Of a stretch of DNA of 64,000 bases, positions 37,480 to 47,513 are shown piece after piece. A model generated the notes under the pieces. That model was given only the letters and a program-made list of their open reading frames with translations. It made no database searches and was not told the origin of the DNA. Origin of the DNA: Reinekea marina. Its GTDB lineage: Bacteria > Pseudomonadota > Gammaproteobacteria > Pseudomonadales > Natronospirillaceae. The DNA lies in the NCBI RefSeq assembly GCF_030409715.1, contig NZ_JAUFQI010000001.1, positions 985,001 to 1,049,000 of the forward strand, read 5' to 3'. The position numbers and the translations under genes were made by a program. The number at the start of each line of letters is the position of its first letter. Within the stretch, counting starts at the first letter, position 1.

Positions 37480-38478
37480 ATGGCTGCATTTGGTACCGTT
37501 TTTATTCCAGAGATGACGTTAGCAAGTTATTCAGATAACCAATGGAGCGACAGCGAAATTGTCCCTTCAAATAAGCTTGAATTTCATCCTGGGGCACACG
37601 TTTTACATTATTCAAGTACCTGTTTTGAAGGTTTGAAAGCCTTTAAGCACGAAGACGGTTCAGTCAATATTTTCAGAATGGAAGCAAACATTGCGCGTAT
37701 GGTGCAAAGCTCACAATTGTTAAGTTTGCCTGCAATTAATGAAGCCCTATTGTCGAAAATGATCACCGATATTGTCGAAAAATACGCCGACGAAACCCCA
37801 GCACCACCGGGTTCTATGTATATTCGACCAACACACTTAGGTACTGAGGCCGCGATTGGAAAGGCGGCGGCACCATCGTTGAGTTCATTGTTGTATGTTT
37901 TGCTTTCGCCGGTCGGTGATTATTTTGCCGGTGGCGCACAAGCGTTACGGTTGTTATTAGAAGAAGATGGCATGCGTTGCGCGCCACACATGGGGATGGT
38001 TAAAAGCGGCGGAAACTACGCCAGTGCCTTAGCCCCTATCTCTCAAGCACGTGAAAAATACAACGCTGATCAAGTATTGTTTTGCCCAGGTGGCGATGTT
38101 CAAGAAACCGGTGCGGCAAACTTTATCTTAATCGATGGCGATGAAGTGATTACCAAAGCGCTAGACAGTTCTTTTCTGCATGGCATAACGCGTGATTCTA
38201 TTCTAACCATTGCACGTGATTTGGGGATGAAAGTATCAGAGCGTGAGCTCAGTGTTGATGAGTTGCTTGAGCGTGCTGCAAAACCCGGTACAGAAGCCGC
38301 GCTTTCTGGAACAGCCGCCGTTTTAACGCCGGTCGGAACTTTAATTCATAAGGATAAAGAGTTTTCTGTGGGCAGTGGGCAGGCTGGTCCGACAACGGAG
38401 CGTTTGCGCCAAGCTCTCAATGCCATTCAGTGGGGTAAAGCTGAAGACAAGCACGGTTGGTTAACTAAGATTAAATAG
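37480..38478 (+). CDS. ilvE: branched-chain amino-acid aminotransferase
   Basis: PLP enzyme for the last step of valine, leucine and isoleucine synthesis. 332 aa of the longer BCAT type found in Pseudomonas and eukaryotes rather than the 309-aa enteric form. The PLP lysine is in MVKSGGNYASAL, and the QVLFCPGGDVQETGAANFILI block is characteristic. I start at ATG 37480 (MAAFGTVF); the frame is open 15 codons upstream but homologues begin near here. Ends 57 bp before convergent yhbY. Confidence 0.95.
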   Translation: MAAFGTVFIPEMTLASYSDNQWSDSEIVPSNKLEFHPGAHVLHYSSTCFEGLKAFKHEDGSVNIFRMEANIARMVQSSQLLSLPAINEALLSKMITDIVEKYADETPAPPGSMYIRPTHLGTEAAIGKAAAPSLSSLLYVLLSPVGDYFAGGAQALRLLLEEDGMRCAPHMGMVKSGGNYASALAPISQAREKYNADQVLFCPGGDVQETGAANFILIDGDEVITKALDSSFLHGITRDSILTIARDLGMKVSERELSVDELLERAAKPGTEAALSGTAAVLTPVGTLIHKDKEFSVGSGQAGPTTERLRQALNAIQWGKAEDKHGWLTKIK

Positions 38479-38485
38479 CAATTTT

Positions 38486-38527
38486 GCGCACTTTAGTTGA
38501 CGAAAAATTTCGTAAATTAAAGTGCGC
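38486..38527. terminator. 42-nt hairpin between convergent ilvE and yhbY
   Basis: The 10-bp outer stem gcgcacttta/taaagtgcgc and the 6-bp inner stem acgaaa/tttcgt make an almost continuous hairpin across 42 bases. No T run follows on either strand. Its position between convergent genes suggests a shared transcription barrier or mRNA end. Confidence 0.6.
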
Positions 38528-38534
38528 TCACCGA

Positions 38535-38849
38535 TTACAGGTGTGAGAATCGACTGATATTCGATAATTTCGGGTTCGGCTCTTTCGCTTTTTTCAAGAT
38601 TAAAGCAATGTGACCAATTTGTTGTACTAAAATTGCACCACATTGCCCTGTGATGGCTTCGATGATGGCCTTTTTGTCATCACGATCTTCGGCAACGATT
38701 TTCACTTTAATTAACTCGTGGTCGTTCAGTGCTCGTTCAATTTCTGTCATCACGGATTCGCTTAGGCCCTTATCAGCTACCGTTACAACGGGGTTTAGCT
38801 GGTGGCCAATGGTGCGAAATCGCTTTTTTTGGTCTTGAGTTAATTTCAT
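38535..38849 (-). CDS. yhbY: ribosome-associated RNA-binding protein YhbY
   Basis: CRS1-YhbY domain protein of 104 aa that binds pre-50S ribosomal particles in E. coli. The fold signature IGHQLNPVVTVADKGLSESVMTEIERAL and the later HELIKVKI are clear. Lies divergent from rlmE with an 83-bp gap, as in E. coli. Confidence 0.95.
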   Translation of the reverse strand: MKLTQDQKKRFRTIGHQLNPVVTVADKGLSESVMTEIERALNDHELIKVKIVAEDRDDKKAIIEAITGQCGAILVQQIGHIALILKKAKEPNPKLSNISRFSHL

Positions 38850-38932
38850 ATTCTGTTTATCTCATGTTTAAATGTTATCGAAACATCGTAATTGTACTTT
38901 AGATAGTACAAATTACCTAAAGAGGAATTGAA

Positions 38933-39553
38933 TTGGCACGATCAAAAAGCAGCAAACAGTGGTTGGATGAGCATTTTGATGATCGATACGTGAAAATGTC
39001 GCGTCAAGATGGCTATCGCAGTCGCGCAAGCTATAAATTATTGGAAATCTGTGAAAAAGGGCAACTGATCCGTTCTGGGATGACAGTTGTAGATTTAGGC
39101 TCAGCACCTGGTGGCTGGTCTCAGGTCGCGGCGCGGTTAGTCGGTGACAAGGGCCGAGTCGTTTCTTCTGATATTTTAGAGATGGATTCTATTGCCGGCG
39201 TCGAGTTTATTCAGGGCGACTTTACGGATGACGGCGTCTTTCAGAGCCTTCTTGAATGTATTGGAGAATCACCCGTTGACCTTGTAATATCGGATATGGC
39301 CCCCAATATGAGTGGCAATGCATCGATTGATCAACCGGCAGCCATGTATTTGGTCGAGCTGGCGTTAGATATGGCGCAGTCTATTCTTAAGCCAGGCGGT
39401 GGATTTATAGCAAAAGTTTTTCATGGCGAAGGCTTTGATGATTACATTAAAACTATTCGTCAGCAGTTTACAAAAGTTACAATGCGTAAACCGGAAGCTT
39501 CTCGAGCACGTTCACGAGAAACCTATGTGGTTGCTTCAGGTTATAAAGGATAA
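38933..39553 (+). CDS. rlmE: 23S rRNA (uridine2552-2'-O)-methyltransferase
   Basis: RlmE (RrmJ/FtsJ) methylates U2552 in the A-loop of 23S rRNA, a late 50S assembly step. 206 aa. Motifs: [11 protein letters not shown] with the catalytic lysine, [16 protein letters not shown] (SAM binding), SDMAPNMSG (catalytic aspartate) and KVFHGEGF (catalytic lysine). The start is a TTG at 38933 with aaagagg upstream. ftsH follows 37 bp later. Confidence 0.97.
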   Translation: MARSKSSKQWLDEHFDDRYVKMSRQDGYRSRASYKLLEICEKGQLIRSGMTVVDLGSAPGGWSQVAARLVGDKGRVVSSDILEMDSIAGVEFIQGDFTDDGVFQSLLECIGESPVDLVISDMAPNMSGNASIDQPAAMYLVELALDMAQSILKPGGGFIAKVFHGEGFDDYIKTIRQQFTKVTMRKPEASRARSRETYVVASGYKG

Positions 39554-39590
39554 GTTTGTACGTAACATTCATTACGTAAGAAGGTGAAAG

Positions 39591-41531
39591 TTGAACGATA
39601 TGGCGAAGAATTTAGTACTTTGGCTCATCATTGCAGTGGTTTTACTGGCTGTATTTAATAATTTTGACATGGCGCCAAGCGCTGAAAAAGTGAACTACTC
39701 GCGATTTGTGCAGCAAGTGCAGCAAGATCAGATACGTTCAGTTGCCTATTCAGGTCAGGCCATAGTGGGTGAGCGTCGAGATGGCACTACCTTTGAAACT
39801 GTGCGTCCGCCGCAAACCAGCGACCAAGAATTGATCGAAAATATGATCGCGCACGGAGTGGAAGTGCAAGCCAAACAGCCTGAGCAGCCTAGTATTTGGA
39901 CTCAGCTTATAGTTGCCTCTTTCCCAATCTTAATTATTTTAGCGGTCTTCATGTTTTTCATGCGCCAAATGCAAGGTGGCGGCGGTGGTGGCAAAGGCCC
40001 GATGAGCTTTGGTAAAAGTAAGGCTCGTTTGCTCAGTGAAGACCAAATTAATACCACCTTTAAAGATGTTGCAGGTGTAGAAGAAGCCAAAGATGATGTT
40101 CAAGAATTAGTCGAGTTTTTAAGAGACCCAGGTAAGTATCAGCGTTTGGGCGGCAAAATCCCTCGCGGTGTGCTTATGGTTGGCCCTCCTGGTACGGGTA
40201 AAACCTTGCTAGCTAAGGCGATCGCGGGTGAAGCGAAAGTACCTTTCTTCTCTATTTCTGGTTCTGACTTTGTAGAGATGTTTGTCGGCGTAGGTGCATC
40301 ACGTGTGCGCGACATGTTTGAGCAGGCTAAAAAGCAAGCCCCTTGTATTATCTTTATTGATGAGATTGATGCTGTTGGCCGATCACGTGGCGCTGGTATT
40401 GGTGGCGGTAATGATGAGCGCGAGCAAACTTTAAACCAGCTTTTAGTTGAAATGGACGGTTTTGAAGTGAATGACGGTGTGATTGTTATTGCCGCTACAA
40501 ACCGCCCAGATGTACTAGACCCTGCGTTATTACGCCCAGGTCGATTCGATCGCCAAGTAACTGTTGGCTTGCCAGATATCCTTGGTCGTGAGCAAATTTT
40601 AAAAGTTCATATGCGCAAAGTGCCAATTGCTGACGATGTCGATGCTGCGATTGTTGCGCGAGGTACGCCGGGCTTTTCTGGTGCCGATTTAGCGAACTTA
40701 GTCAACGAGGCTGCGCTGTTTTCAGCCCGCTTAAATCGTCGCTTAGTCTCAATGGAAGAATTTGATCGCGCCAAAGATAAAATCATGATGGGCGCTGAGC
40801 GTAAAGCCATGGTGATGTCTGAAAAAGAAAAAACTAATACCGCTTATCACGAAGCAGGGCATGCCATTGTGGGTAATTTGGTCCCAGACCATGATCCTGT
40901 TTATAAGGTGAGTATCATTCCTCGTGGCCGCGCCCTGGGTGTGACCATGTTCTTACCGGAAGAAGATCGTTACTCTATCAGCAAGCGAGCGCTCCAAGGC
41001 CAGATCAGCGGATTATACGGTGGCCGAATTGCCGAAGAAATGACGCTAGGCGCCGAAGGCGTAACCACTGGGGCATCGAACGATATTGAGCGAGCTACTG
41101 CAATCGCCCGCAACATGGTGACTAAATGGGGTTTAAGTGAGTTAGGTGCTCAGCAGTTTGAAGAAGAACAGCAAGGCTACTTAGGCAGCCAAACTACAGC
41201 ACTGGCGGCTTCTCAAATGACAGCGCAAAAGGTAGACGAAGAAGTTAAACGAATTCTTGATGCCAGCTACAAAGAGGCTTACCGCATTCTAGAAGAGAAC
41301 CGCGATAAGCTAGAAGCTATGAAAGATGCATTGTTGGAATATGAAACCATTGATGCGGCACAAATTGAAGACATCATGGCAGGCAAAACGCCAAGAGCAC
41401 CGAAAGGCTGGGAAGATCGAGACAAGCCTAGCGCTAAAGCTGAGCCAGAAGTTAAAGCAGGTGAGGATTCAGATGAGCGAGTATCAAGACCTGAAGAGTC
41501 TTCTGAACCAAAGTCGGATGATGACGCCTAA
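39591..41531 (+). CDS. ftsH: ATP-dependent zinc metalloprotease FtsH
   Basis: Inner-membrane AAA+ protease that degrades membrane proteins, LpxC and sigma-32. 646 aa from the TTG at 39591, which has aaggtg upstream; the ATG at 39600 would give the E. coli-like MAKNL start. Two transmembrane helices lie near residues 9-25 and 103-124. Walker A is GPPGTGKT, Walker B is [11 protein letters not shown], and the zinc site is HEAGH. The C-terminal tail is acidic and low-complexity ([19 protein letters not shown]). A terminator follows. Confidence 0.98.
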   Translation: MNDMAKNLVLWLIIAVVLLAVFNNFDMAPSAEKVNYSRFVQQVQQDQIRSVAYSGQAIVGERRDGTTFETVRPPQTSDQELIENMIAHGVEVQAKQPEQPSIWTQLIVASFPILIILAVFMFFMRQMQGGGGGGKGPMSFGKSKARLLSEDQINTTFKDVAGVEEAKDDVQELVEFLRDPGKYQRLGGKIPRGVLMVGPPGTGKTLLAKAIAGEAKVPFFSISGSDFVEMFVGVGASRVRDMFEQAKKQAPCIIFIDEIDAVGRSRGAGIGGGNDEREQTLNQLLVEMDGFEVNDGVIVIAATNRPDVLDPALLRPGRFDRQVTVGLPDILGREQILKVHMRKVPIADDVDAAIVARGTPGFSGADLANLVNEAALFSARLNRRLVSMEEFDRAKDKIMMGAERKAMVMSEKEKTNTAYHEAGHAIVGNLVPDHDPVYKVSIIPRGRALGVTMFLPEEDRYSISKRALQGQISGLYGGRIAEEMTLGAEGVTTGASNDIERATAIARNMVTKWGLSELGAQQFEEEQQGYLGSQTTALAASQMTAQKVDEEVKRILDASYKEAYRILEENRDKLEAMKDALLEYETIDAAQIEDIMAGKTPRAPKGWEDRDKPSAKAEPEVKAGEDSDERVSRPEESSEPKSDDDA

Positions 41532-41560
41532 CGGTAGTTCTTAGAGGTTGAATCTACATT

Positions 41561-41587
41561 AAAAATCGGGCATCAGCCCGATTTTTT
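41561..41587 (+). terminator. rho-independent terminator after ftsH
   Basis: aaaatcgggc-atca-gcccgatttt is a 10-bp perfect stem with a 4-base loop, followed by further T residues. It separates rlmE-ftsH from folP. Confidence 0.95.
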
Positions 41588-41617
41588 GCGCTTTACCGTC
41601 GCCAAAAGGAGGCCAGC

Positions 41618-42448
41618 TTGTCATCATTTCTATTTAAAGATCGTTCGTTGCCTTTGAATCGAGCTCATGTCATGGGCGTGCTCAATGTAACACCTGATTC
41701 TTTTTCCGATGGAGGTCGGTTTAATCAATTAGATGATGCGGTTGTTCAGGCTCAAAAAATGGTAGCACAAGGTGCTGCATTTATTGATGTAGGCGGGGAA
41801 AGTACTCGCCCTGGTGCAGATCCTGTCTCGGAACAGCAAGAACTCGATCGCGTCATTCCAGTCATTGAACGTCTTTCGAAGGAATGCGATGCGATAGTTT
41901 CTGTAGATACCAGTACCGCAGCCGTCATGCAGGCCGCAGCCTCGGCCGGTGCGCATCTGATTAATGATGTTCGGGCGTTAACACGACCTGGGGCTATAGA
42001 AACAGCAGCGAAAACAGGTTTGCCAGTGTGTTTAATGCACAGTAAAGGTGAACCGAAACATATGCAAAACAATCCGCATTACGAAAATGTGGTGTCTGAA
42101 GTCTGTGATTATTTACGTGACCGAGTTCAGGCTTGTATAGAGCAAGGTATTGATAAACAGAAAATCATGATTGATCCTGGCTTTGGCTTCGGGAAAACAT
42201 TAGAGCATAATCTTCAGTTAATGAATCAATTGACTGAGTTGCAGTCAATGGGCCTGCCAATGTTGGTCGGCGTATCTCGCAAGAGCATGGTGGGTGCCGT
42301 GTTGAATAAAGCTGTCGAAGAGCGCTTAATTGGCAGCTTAGCTCTGGCCGCGAAAGCGCTTTGTTCAGGCGCTTGGGTCATTAGAGCGCATGATATCGAC
42401 GAAACCGCGCAAGTGGTAACCCTGTTAAATGCCGTTCACCAAAGTTGA
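41618..42448 (+). CDS. folP: dihydropteroate synthase
   Basis: Joins 6-hydroxymethyl-dihydropterin diphosphate and p-aminobenzoate in folate synthesis; the target of sulfonamides. 276 aa. Motifs: MGVLNVTPDSFSDGG, VGGESTRPGA, and IDPGFGFGKTLEHNLQLM, with GVSRKSM near the C-terminus. The start is a TTG at 41618 with a near-perfect aaaggagg five bases upstream. glmM follows 24 bp later. Confidence 0.97.
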   Translation: MSSFLFKDRSLPLNRAHVMGVLNVTPDSFSDGGRFNQLDDAVVQAQKMVAQGAAFIDVGGESTRPGADPVSEQQELDRVIPVIERLSKECDAIVSVDTSTAAVMQAAASAGAHLINDVRALTRPGAIETAAKTGLPVCLMHSKGEPKHMQNNPHYENVVSEVCDYLRDRVQACIEQGIDKQKIMIDPGFGFGKTLEHNLQLMNQLTELQSMGLPMLVGVSRKSMVGAVLNKAVEERLIGSLALAAKALCSGAWVIRAHDIDETAQVVTLLNAVHQS

Positions 42449-42472
42449 ACGCACGTACGTAGGAGAGTAGTA

Positions 42473-43819
42473 GTGAGTAAAGGAAAAAAGTATTTTGGTA
42501 CGGACGGAATCCGAGGTGAAGTCGGTAAAGGTGTCATTAATCCTGATTTTGTCTTAAAGCTTGGCTGGGCCGCGGGTCGCGTTTTTTCGCGAGAAGGCCG
42601 AGGCAAAATAGTCATCGGTAAAGATACGCGGATATCTGGTTATATGTTTGAGTCTGTGCTGCAGGCCGGGTTAGCATCGGCGGGCTGCGACAGTTTGCTG
42701 GTGGGGCCAATGCCAACGCCCGCCATTGCATATTTAACACGTACCTTCAGTGCTAATGCGGGTATTGTTATTTCTGCCTCACACAACCCTTATTATGATA
42801 ATGGCATTAAGTTTTTCTCTGCTGACGGTACCAAGCTACCTGACGACATTGAACACGCCATTGAGAAAGAATTGGAACAAGTATTACTTACCTCCGCCAG
42901 CGCCGATTTAGGTAAGGCGCGACGTATCGATGATGCCAATGGCCGTTATGTTGAGTACTGTAAAAGTACATCGGGCTACCTGCATTTAGACGGCATGCAC
43001 GTTGTATTGGATTGCGCCCACGGAGCGACCTATGATGTTGCGCCAAAGGTGTTTCGGGAACTCGGCGCAGAAGTTACAGTCATTGGTGCTCAGCCTAATG
43101 GGCTTAACATTAACGAAAAAGTTGGCTCGACGGCGCCGTCCGCTCTTCAAGCAAAAGTGCTTGAGGTCGGCGCTGACATCGGTATTGCCTACGATGGCGA
43201 TGGCGATCGGTTAGCCATGGTAGATCATGAGGGGCAAATAGTTGATGGCGATGAGCTTCTTTTTATTTTAGCTAATCACTATAAAACAACCGGAATCGTT
43301 AAAGATGGCGTAGTTGGGACGTTAATGACCAATCTAGGCTTGGAAGTGGCCCTGAAAAAAATTGGCCTGAAATTAGTACGGGCAGATGTTGGCGATCGCT
43401 ATGTTAATGAGCAGCTAACCGCGCATGGATGGCAGCTTGGTGGTGAAAACTCTGGTCATCTGGTGTTAAAGCATGTTTCCACAACGGGTGATGGAATTGT
43501 AGCTTCTTTGCAGGTATTGGCTGCATTGCTCGCCGCGAATCAGACGCTGTCTCAAGCTAAGTCGGGTATGCGTAAATATCCTCAGGTCATGATAAATGTA
43601 AAAATGCCCAAAAAGATGGATGTTCTCTCCATTCCGGCGGTAAAAGAGGCCGTTGCTCAGGCCGAAGCAGACTTAGCCGACACCGGCCGGGTGTTGCTGC
43701 GACCTTCTGGAACCGAGCCTGTTGTGCGTGTCATGGTAGAAGGTGAAGATGTAAATATTGTGAAGCCGGTCTGTGAAAAGCTGGCTTTAGCGGTCGAATC
43801 CGCCGTAACAAAAGGCTAA
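42473..43819 (+). CDS. glmM: phosphoglucosamine mutase
   Basis: Interconverts glucosamine-6-phosphate and glucosamine-1-phosphate for UDP-GlcNAc, hence peptidoglycan and LPS. 448 aa. The phosphoserine loop is [17 protein letters not shown], the magnesium loop is [10 protein letters not shown], the sugar loop is GGENSGH and the phosphate loop is [17 protein letters not shown] start with aggagag upstream. Confidence 0.98.
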   Translation: MSKGKKYFGTDGIRGEVGKGVINPDFVLKLGWAAGRVFSREGRGKIVIGKDTRISGYMFESVLQAGLASAGCDSLLVGPMPTPAIAYLTRTFSANAGIVISASHNPYYDNGIKFFSADGTKLPDDIEHAIEKELEQVLLTSASADLGKARRIDDANGRYVEYCKSTSGYLHLDGMHVVLDCAHGATYDVAPKVFRELGAEVTVIGAQPNGLNINEKVGSTAPSALQAKVLEVGADIGIAYDGDGDRLAMVDHEGQIVDGDELLFILANHYKTTGIVKDGVVGTLMTNLGLEVALKKIGLKLVRADVGDRYVNEQLTAHGWQLGGENSGHLVLKHVSTTGDGIVASLQVLAALLAANQTLSQAKSGMRKYPQVMINVKMPKKMDVLSIPAVKEAVAQAEADLADTGRVLLRPSGTEPVVRVMVEGEDVNIVKPVCEKLALAVESAVTKG

Positions 43820-43871
43820 TCATCTGATTTTGTTGGCTTTTTTATAACCACTTAAGAAGATTTTTTACCAG

Positions 43872-43894
43872 TTGCGCTTGCTCTGCAAGTGCAA
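43872..43894 (+). repeat. 10-bp near-perfect hairpin before tpiA
   Basis: ttgcgcttgc and gcaagtgcaa pair at nine of ten positions around a 3-base loop, about 40 bp before the tpiA start. Whether it is an operator, an mRNA hairpin or chance is not clear. Confidence 0.4.
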
Positions 43895-43933
43895 ACTCAG
43901 TAAACTCTGCGCCCGCTTAAAGGAGGCAATACT

Positions 43934-44689
43934 ATGACAACGCGTCGCACGCTTGTAGCTGCAAACTGGAAAATGAACGGAAATAAAGAGACAGTCGCAT
44001 CTTTGTTGACTGCATTTAAATCGGGCATGAACGGTTCATCGGACGTTGCTGTATTTCCTCCTGCTTTATATGTTGCGCAAGCAGCCGAGTTGCTAAAAGA
44101 CACCGATATCGCCTATGGCGTGCAAAATGTCAGTGCTGAAGCATCAGGTGCCTTTACCGGTGAGCTGAGTCTTTCAATGGTAAAAGAATTTGATTGCCAG
44201 TATGCACTTATTGGCCATTCTGAGCGCCGTGAGCTGTTTGGCGAAACAGATGCGCAAATTGCACAGAAAGTTAAAGCGACGTTAGAATCTGGTGTTATCC
44301 CTATGTTGTGTATAGGTGAAACATTGGCGCAGCGAGAATCTGGTGTTACAGAAGACGTTGTAAGAACACAAATTCAAGCGGTTTTGGATGCAGTAGGAAT
44401 TGCGGCATTCGACACCATTGTTGTTGCCTATGAGCCGGTTTGGGCTATAGGAACAGGTAAAACAGCTAGCCCAGAGCAAGCACAAGAAGTGCACGCTTTT
44501 ATTCGTGGCATGCTAGCAGCAGAAGATGCTGCAGTGGCAGCAAAAACGAGAATTTTATACGGTGGCAGCGTAAAGGCCGCCAGTGCTGAAGCGCTATTTG
44601 GCCAGCCTGATATCGATGGCGGACTGGTCGGGGGTGCATCATTGATCGCAGATGAATTTGTAGCAATTTGTAATGCTGCAAAAGGGTAA
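43934..44689 (+). CDS. tpiA: triosephosphate isomerase
   Basis: Interconverts dihydroxyacetone phosphate and glyceraldehyde-3-phosphate. 251 aa. Lysine and asparagine of the active site are in AANWKMNGN, the catalytic histidine in IGHSERRELFGE, the glutamate in VAYEPVWAIGTGKTAS and the phosphate loop in YGGSVKAAS. Its position between glmM and secG is the Pseudomonas-type order and differs from enterics. A strong ribosome-binding site (aaaggagg) precedes it. Confidence 0.98.
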   Translation: MTTRRTLVAANWKMNGNKETVASLLTAFKSGMNGSSDVAVFPPALYVAQAAELLKDTDIAYGVQNVSAEASGAFTGELSLSMVKEFDCQYALIGHSERRELFGETDAQIAQKVKATLESGVIPMLCIGETLAQRESGVTEDVVRTQIQAVLDAVGIAAFDTIVVAYEPVWAIGTGKTASPEQAQEVHAFIRGMLAAEDAAVAAKTRILYGGSVKAASAEALFGQPDIDGGLVGGASLIADEFVAICNAAKG

Positions 44690-44694
44690 TTGAT

Positions 44695-45033
44695 ATGGGT
44701 ATTGAAAAAATCGTATTACTAATACACGTAGTTTTAGCCGTTGGCGTTATTGCCTTTGTGTTACTGCAGCGTGGAAAAGGCGCGGATGCTGGTGCTTCTT
44801 TTGGAGGCGGTGCTTCGCAGACTGTTTTCGGTTCAGAAGGCAGTGGCAACTTTTTAACGCGCACAACAGGTATTTTAGTGACAGGCTTTTTTGTGACCAG
44901 TATGGCGTTAGCCTTTATTGCACAGGAAAAAGCAAATAGCTTAGAAAGTATCAATGTTCCTGTAGTTGAGGCTGTAGAGACCGATGTCCCTGCTGCTACT
45001 TCAGCTGACGAGAATGCTTTGCCTGCTGAATAA
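44695..45033 (+). CDS. secG: preprotein translocase subunit SecG
   Basis: Small accessory subunit of the SecYEG channel. 112 aa with two transmembrane helices (residues about 5-23 and 55-75) joined by the conserved glycine-rich loop RGKGADAGASFGGGASQTVFG. The C-terminal tail is acidic. Begins 5 bp after tpiA and is followed by tRNA-Leu, as in E. coli. Confidence 0.96.
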   Translation: MGIEKIVLLIHVVLAVGVIAFVLLQRGKGADAGASFGGGASQTVFGSEGSGNFLTRTTGILVTGFFVTSMALAFIAQEKANSLESINVPVVEAVETDVPAATSADENALPAE

Positions 45034-45042
45034 TAGTTTTAT

Positions 45043-45129
45043 GCCGACGTGGTGAAATTGGTAGACACGCCACCTTGAGGGGGTGGTGGGCTTACGCCCG
45101 TGCTAGTTCGAATCTAGTCGTCGGTACCA
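45043..45129 (+). tRNA. leuU: tRNA-Leu (anticodon GAG)
   Basis: An 87-nt class II tRNA with encoded CCA. The acceptor stem gccgacg/cgtcggt has one G-T pair at its end. The anticodon loop is ttgaggg within a ccacc/ggtgg stem, giving GAG, which reads CTC/CTT codons. A long variable arm (gggcttacgccc) and a standard T arm (gttcgaatc) are present. It lies between secG and rimP, as leuU does in E. coli. Confidence 0.97.
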
Positions 45130-45134
45130 TATTT

Positions 45135-45166
45135 AAAAAGGCCTGTTAAACTGCAGGCCTTTTTTT
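45135..45166 (+). terminator. rho-independent terminator after tRNA-Leu
   Basis: aaaaaggcctg and caggcctttttt form a strong stem around an 8-base loop, with a T run, 5 bp after the tRNA. It ends the glmM-tpiA-secG-tRNA transcript. Confidence 0.9.
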
Positions 45167-45175
45167 ATGGCTTGG

Positions 45176-45204
45176 TTGAAAGTTGCAGTAGTTATCCGTA
45201 TACT
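45176..45204 (+). promoter_or_regulatory. sigma-70-type promoter of the rimP-nusA-infB operon
   Basis: TTGAAA, a 17-base spacer, then TATACT: four of six and five of six consensus bases at ideal spacing. A start near 45211 is predicted, leaving about 275 nt of leader before rimP. Confidence 0.75.
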
Positions 45205-45210
45205 ACCGCG

Positions 45211-45370
45211 CTGATTTTAGAGGTCTTAGACTTCAATGATAATGGCTCCAAAGTGGGTGTTATCGCTTCAACTTCGGTTGAATAGCACCGCGGTGCTGCA
45301 GAGTACTTTGAGAGGGCTCTGGTAAAAGGTATTTGTATTAGGCCCCTCTTTGAAGGGGTTTTTTAGTTTT
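45211..45370 (+). ncRNA. candidate structured leader or attenuator RNA upstream of rimP
   Basis: Between the predicted start and rimP lie ttcaac-ttcg-gttgaa (a 6-bp stem closed by a UUCG tetraloop, 45269-45284), the palindrome caccgcggtg, and a terminator-like hairpin (45343-45364). The unit looks like a transcribed leader that can end early. In E. coli, metY occupies this place; I see no tRNA fold here. Rfam contains a rimP leader family, but I could not test membership. Confidence 0.5.
45343..45364 (+). terminator. premature terminator (attenuator) before rimP
   Basis: cccct-ctttga-agggg followed by six T residues, then another T-rich stretch. It lies about 120 bp before the rimP start codon and about 135 nt after the predicted transcription start. 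It therefore either ends a small RNA or attenuates the operon. Confidence 0.7.
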
Positions 45371-45485
45371 TGGAGATCTGCATTTTAGGTCTTCAACGTA
45401 AGATGGGCTTTAGGATGAGCGTCTTAGATGTTTTTCCCATAGTGCCCATTTTTTATAGCTGTCGAAATTAGGTGAACAACTTTTA

Positions 45486-45941
45486 ATGGCAAAAGTAGAT
45501 GAATTAACAGCGTTAATCGATCCCGTTGTAACCGGGATGGGCTTTTCGTTGTGGGGGATTGAATACATCCGCAGTGGGAAATACTCCACATTAAGAATTT
45601 ATATCGACCACGAAGATGGTATTGGTGTTGATCACTGTGCTGATGTCAGTCGACAAGTAAGCGCAGTCATGGATGTTGAAGACCCCATCTCAACTGAATA
45701 TACCTTAGAGGTGTCATCACCGGGTATGGATCGTCCTTTGTTCACACTCGAGCAATACAGCGCTTTTGTGAATGAATGGGTAGAGATAAAGCTTAAATAC
45801 GCGTTTGAAGGTCGACGAAACTTCAAAGGTGTCATCGTCGGTATAGAAGAAAGTGATGTGGTGATTGCCGCTGACGGTGAAGAATTTTTATTACCAATTG
45901 AAAGTATAGATAAAGGTCGGGTCATTCCGAATTTTAGCTAA
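45486..45941 (+). CDS. rimP: ribosome maturation factor RimP
   Basis: Assists assembly of the 30S subunit. 151 aa. N-terminal domain with [42 protein letters not shown], the typical RimP sequence, then [15 protein letters not shown], and a C-terminal SH3-like domain. First gene of the nusA-infB block, 61 bp before nusA. Confidence 0.97.
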   Translation: MAKVDELTALIDPVVTGMGFSLWGIEYIRSGKYSTLRIYIDHEDGIGVDHCADVSRQVSAVMDVEDPISTEYTLEVSSPGMDRPLFTLEQYSAFVNEWVEIKLKYAFEGRRNFKGVIVGIEESDVVIAADGEEFLLPIESIDKGRVIPNFS

Positions 45942-46002
45942 ATTATAAAATTTAAACTTAATATTGAGCAAATTGCTTGAGCGAAAGGAAGGGGCTGAGA
46001 CG

Positions 46003-47496
46003 ATGAGTAAAGAAATTCTTTTAGTCGTAGATGCAGTAGCGAACGAAAAAGGTGTTTCGCGCGAAGTCATCTTCGATGCAATGGAGCTAGCATTAGCGAC
46101 CGCTGCAAAAAAACGATTAGATGATGAAGGTGAGCCAGACGTTTACGTATCTATAGATCGTAAAACAGGTGAATATAAAACATTCCGTCGCTGGGAAGTT
46201 AAAGGCGATGATGAAATGTCTATTTTAGGTTCTCAGTGGACCACCGAAGAAGCTCGTGAAGTTGACACTAACTTACAACCGGGCGATGTATACGAAGTTG
46301 AAATCGAAAGTGAAGGTTTTGGTCGTATCAGCGCGCAAGCGGCGAAACAAATTATTGTTCAGAAAGTACGTGATGCTGAGCGAGCTCGAATTGTAGATAC
46401 ATACCGTGAGCGTATTGGCGAAATGGTATCGGGTACTGTTAAAAAGGTAACTCGTGAAGCGCTGATTGTTGATCTTGGTAATAATGCAGAAGCTATTCTA
46501 CCTCGAGAAAATATGATTGGCCGTGAGATGTTCCGATTAGCGGATCGCGTTCGCGCGGTTTTACAGTCAATTAAAACAGAAGGTCGTGGACCACAACTCG
46601 TATTGAGCCGTTCTAGCAACGAAATGTTGATTGAATTGTTCCGTATTGAAGTGCCAGAGATTCAAGAAGAAATTATTGAAATCCGCGGCTGTGCACGTGA
46701 CCCAGGCTCGCGAGCTAAAATTGCTGTTAAAACCAATGACGGGCGAATTGACCCAGTTGGCGCATGTGTTGGTATGCGTGGCTCACGTGTTCAAGCTGTT
46801 TCTAATGAACTTGGCAATGAACGCGTTGACATCATTACTTGGGATGATAACCCAGCACAGCTGGTCATTAATGCAATGGCGCCAGCTGAAGTTGCATCGA
46901 TTGTGATGGATGAAGACACCAATACAATGCAAGTTGCCGTAGAAGAAGACAACCTAGCTATGGCGATTGGCCGAAGTGGTCAAAACGTTCGTTTAGCCAG
47001 TGAGTTGACGGGTTGGACAATCAATGTAATGACTGAATCTGAAGCCGGCGAAAAGCAGGAAGAAGAGACCGTTAAACTGATTCAAAACTTTGTTGAAAAG
47101 CTTGATGTTGATGAAGATATTGCCGTTGTACTGGTCGAAGAAGGCTTTGCAACTTTAGAAGAAGTGGCTTATGTACCGATCGATGAAATGTTAGAAATCG
47201 ATGGGTTTGATGAAGACATCGTTACCGAACTTCGCCAGCGTGCTAAAGACGTACTAGTGACGTTAGAGTTGGCAAATGAAGAACAGTTAGATTCTGCACA
47301 ACCGGCTCAAGACTTACTTGAAATGGATGGTATGAATGAACCTCTTGCTCGCTTAATTGCATCAAAAGGCATTTGCAGCATGGAAGATTTAGCTGAATTG
47401 AGTATCGATGAGCTTGTAGAAGCTGGCGAAATTGACGAAAAATTTGCTGGTGAATTAATTATGACTGCGCGTGCGCCGTGGTTTGAGAATGAATAA
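46003..47496 (+). CDS. nusA: transcription termination/antitermination factor NusA
   Basis: RNA-polymerase-binding factor for pausing, termination and rRNA antitermination. 497 aa from the ATG at 46003, which has aaggaagggg upstream; the frame extends 13 codons further but homologues begin at [18 protein letters not shown]. Order: NusA-N, S1 ([19 protein letters not shown]), KH1/KH2 ([19 protein letters not shown] and [18 protein letters not shown]) and two acidic C-terminal repeats. It carries the alpha-CTD-binding repeats typical of gammaproteobacteria. infB follows 17 bp later. Confidence 0.98.
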   Translation: MSKEILLVVDAVANEKGVSREVIFDAMELALATAAKKRLDDEGEPDVYVSIDRKTGEYKTFRRWEVKGDDEMSILGSQWTTEEAREVDTNLQPGDVYEVEIESEGFGRISAQAAKQIIVQKVRDAERARIVDTYRERIGEMVSGTVKKVTREALIVDLGNNAEAILPRENMIGREMFRLADRVRAVLQSIKTEGRGPQLVLSRSSNEMLIELFRIEVPEIQEEIIEIRGCARDPGSRAKIAVKTNDGRIDPVGACVGMRGSRVQAVSNELGNERVDIITWDDNPAQLVINAMAPAEVASIVMDEDTNTMQVAVEEDNLAMAIGRSGQNVRLASELTGWTINVMTESEAGEKQEEETVKLIQNFVEKLDVDEDIAVVLVEEGFATLEEVAYVPIDEMLEIDGFDEDIVTELRQRAKDVLVTLELANEEQLDSAQPAQDLLEMDGMNEPLARLIASKGICSMEDLAELSIDELVEAGEIDEKFAGELIMTARAPWFENE

Positions 47497-47513
47497 ACGG
47501 GAAGGAGTTATTA

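Noticed and set aside
45211..45485. An initiator tRNA (metY) before rimP, as in E. coli
   Set aside because: No cloverleaf, no T-arm consensus and no CCA could be found; the stems present fit a leader and terminator instead.
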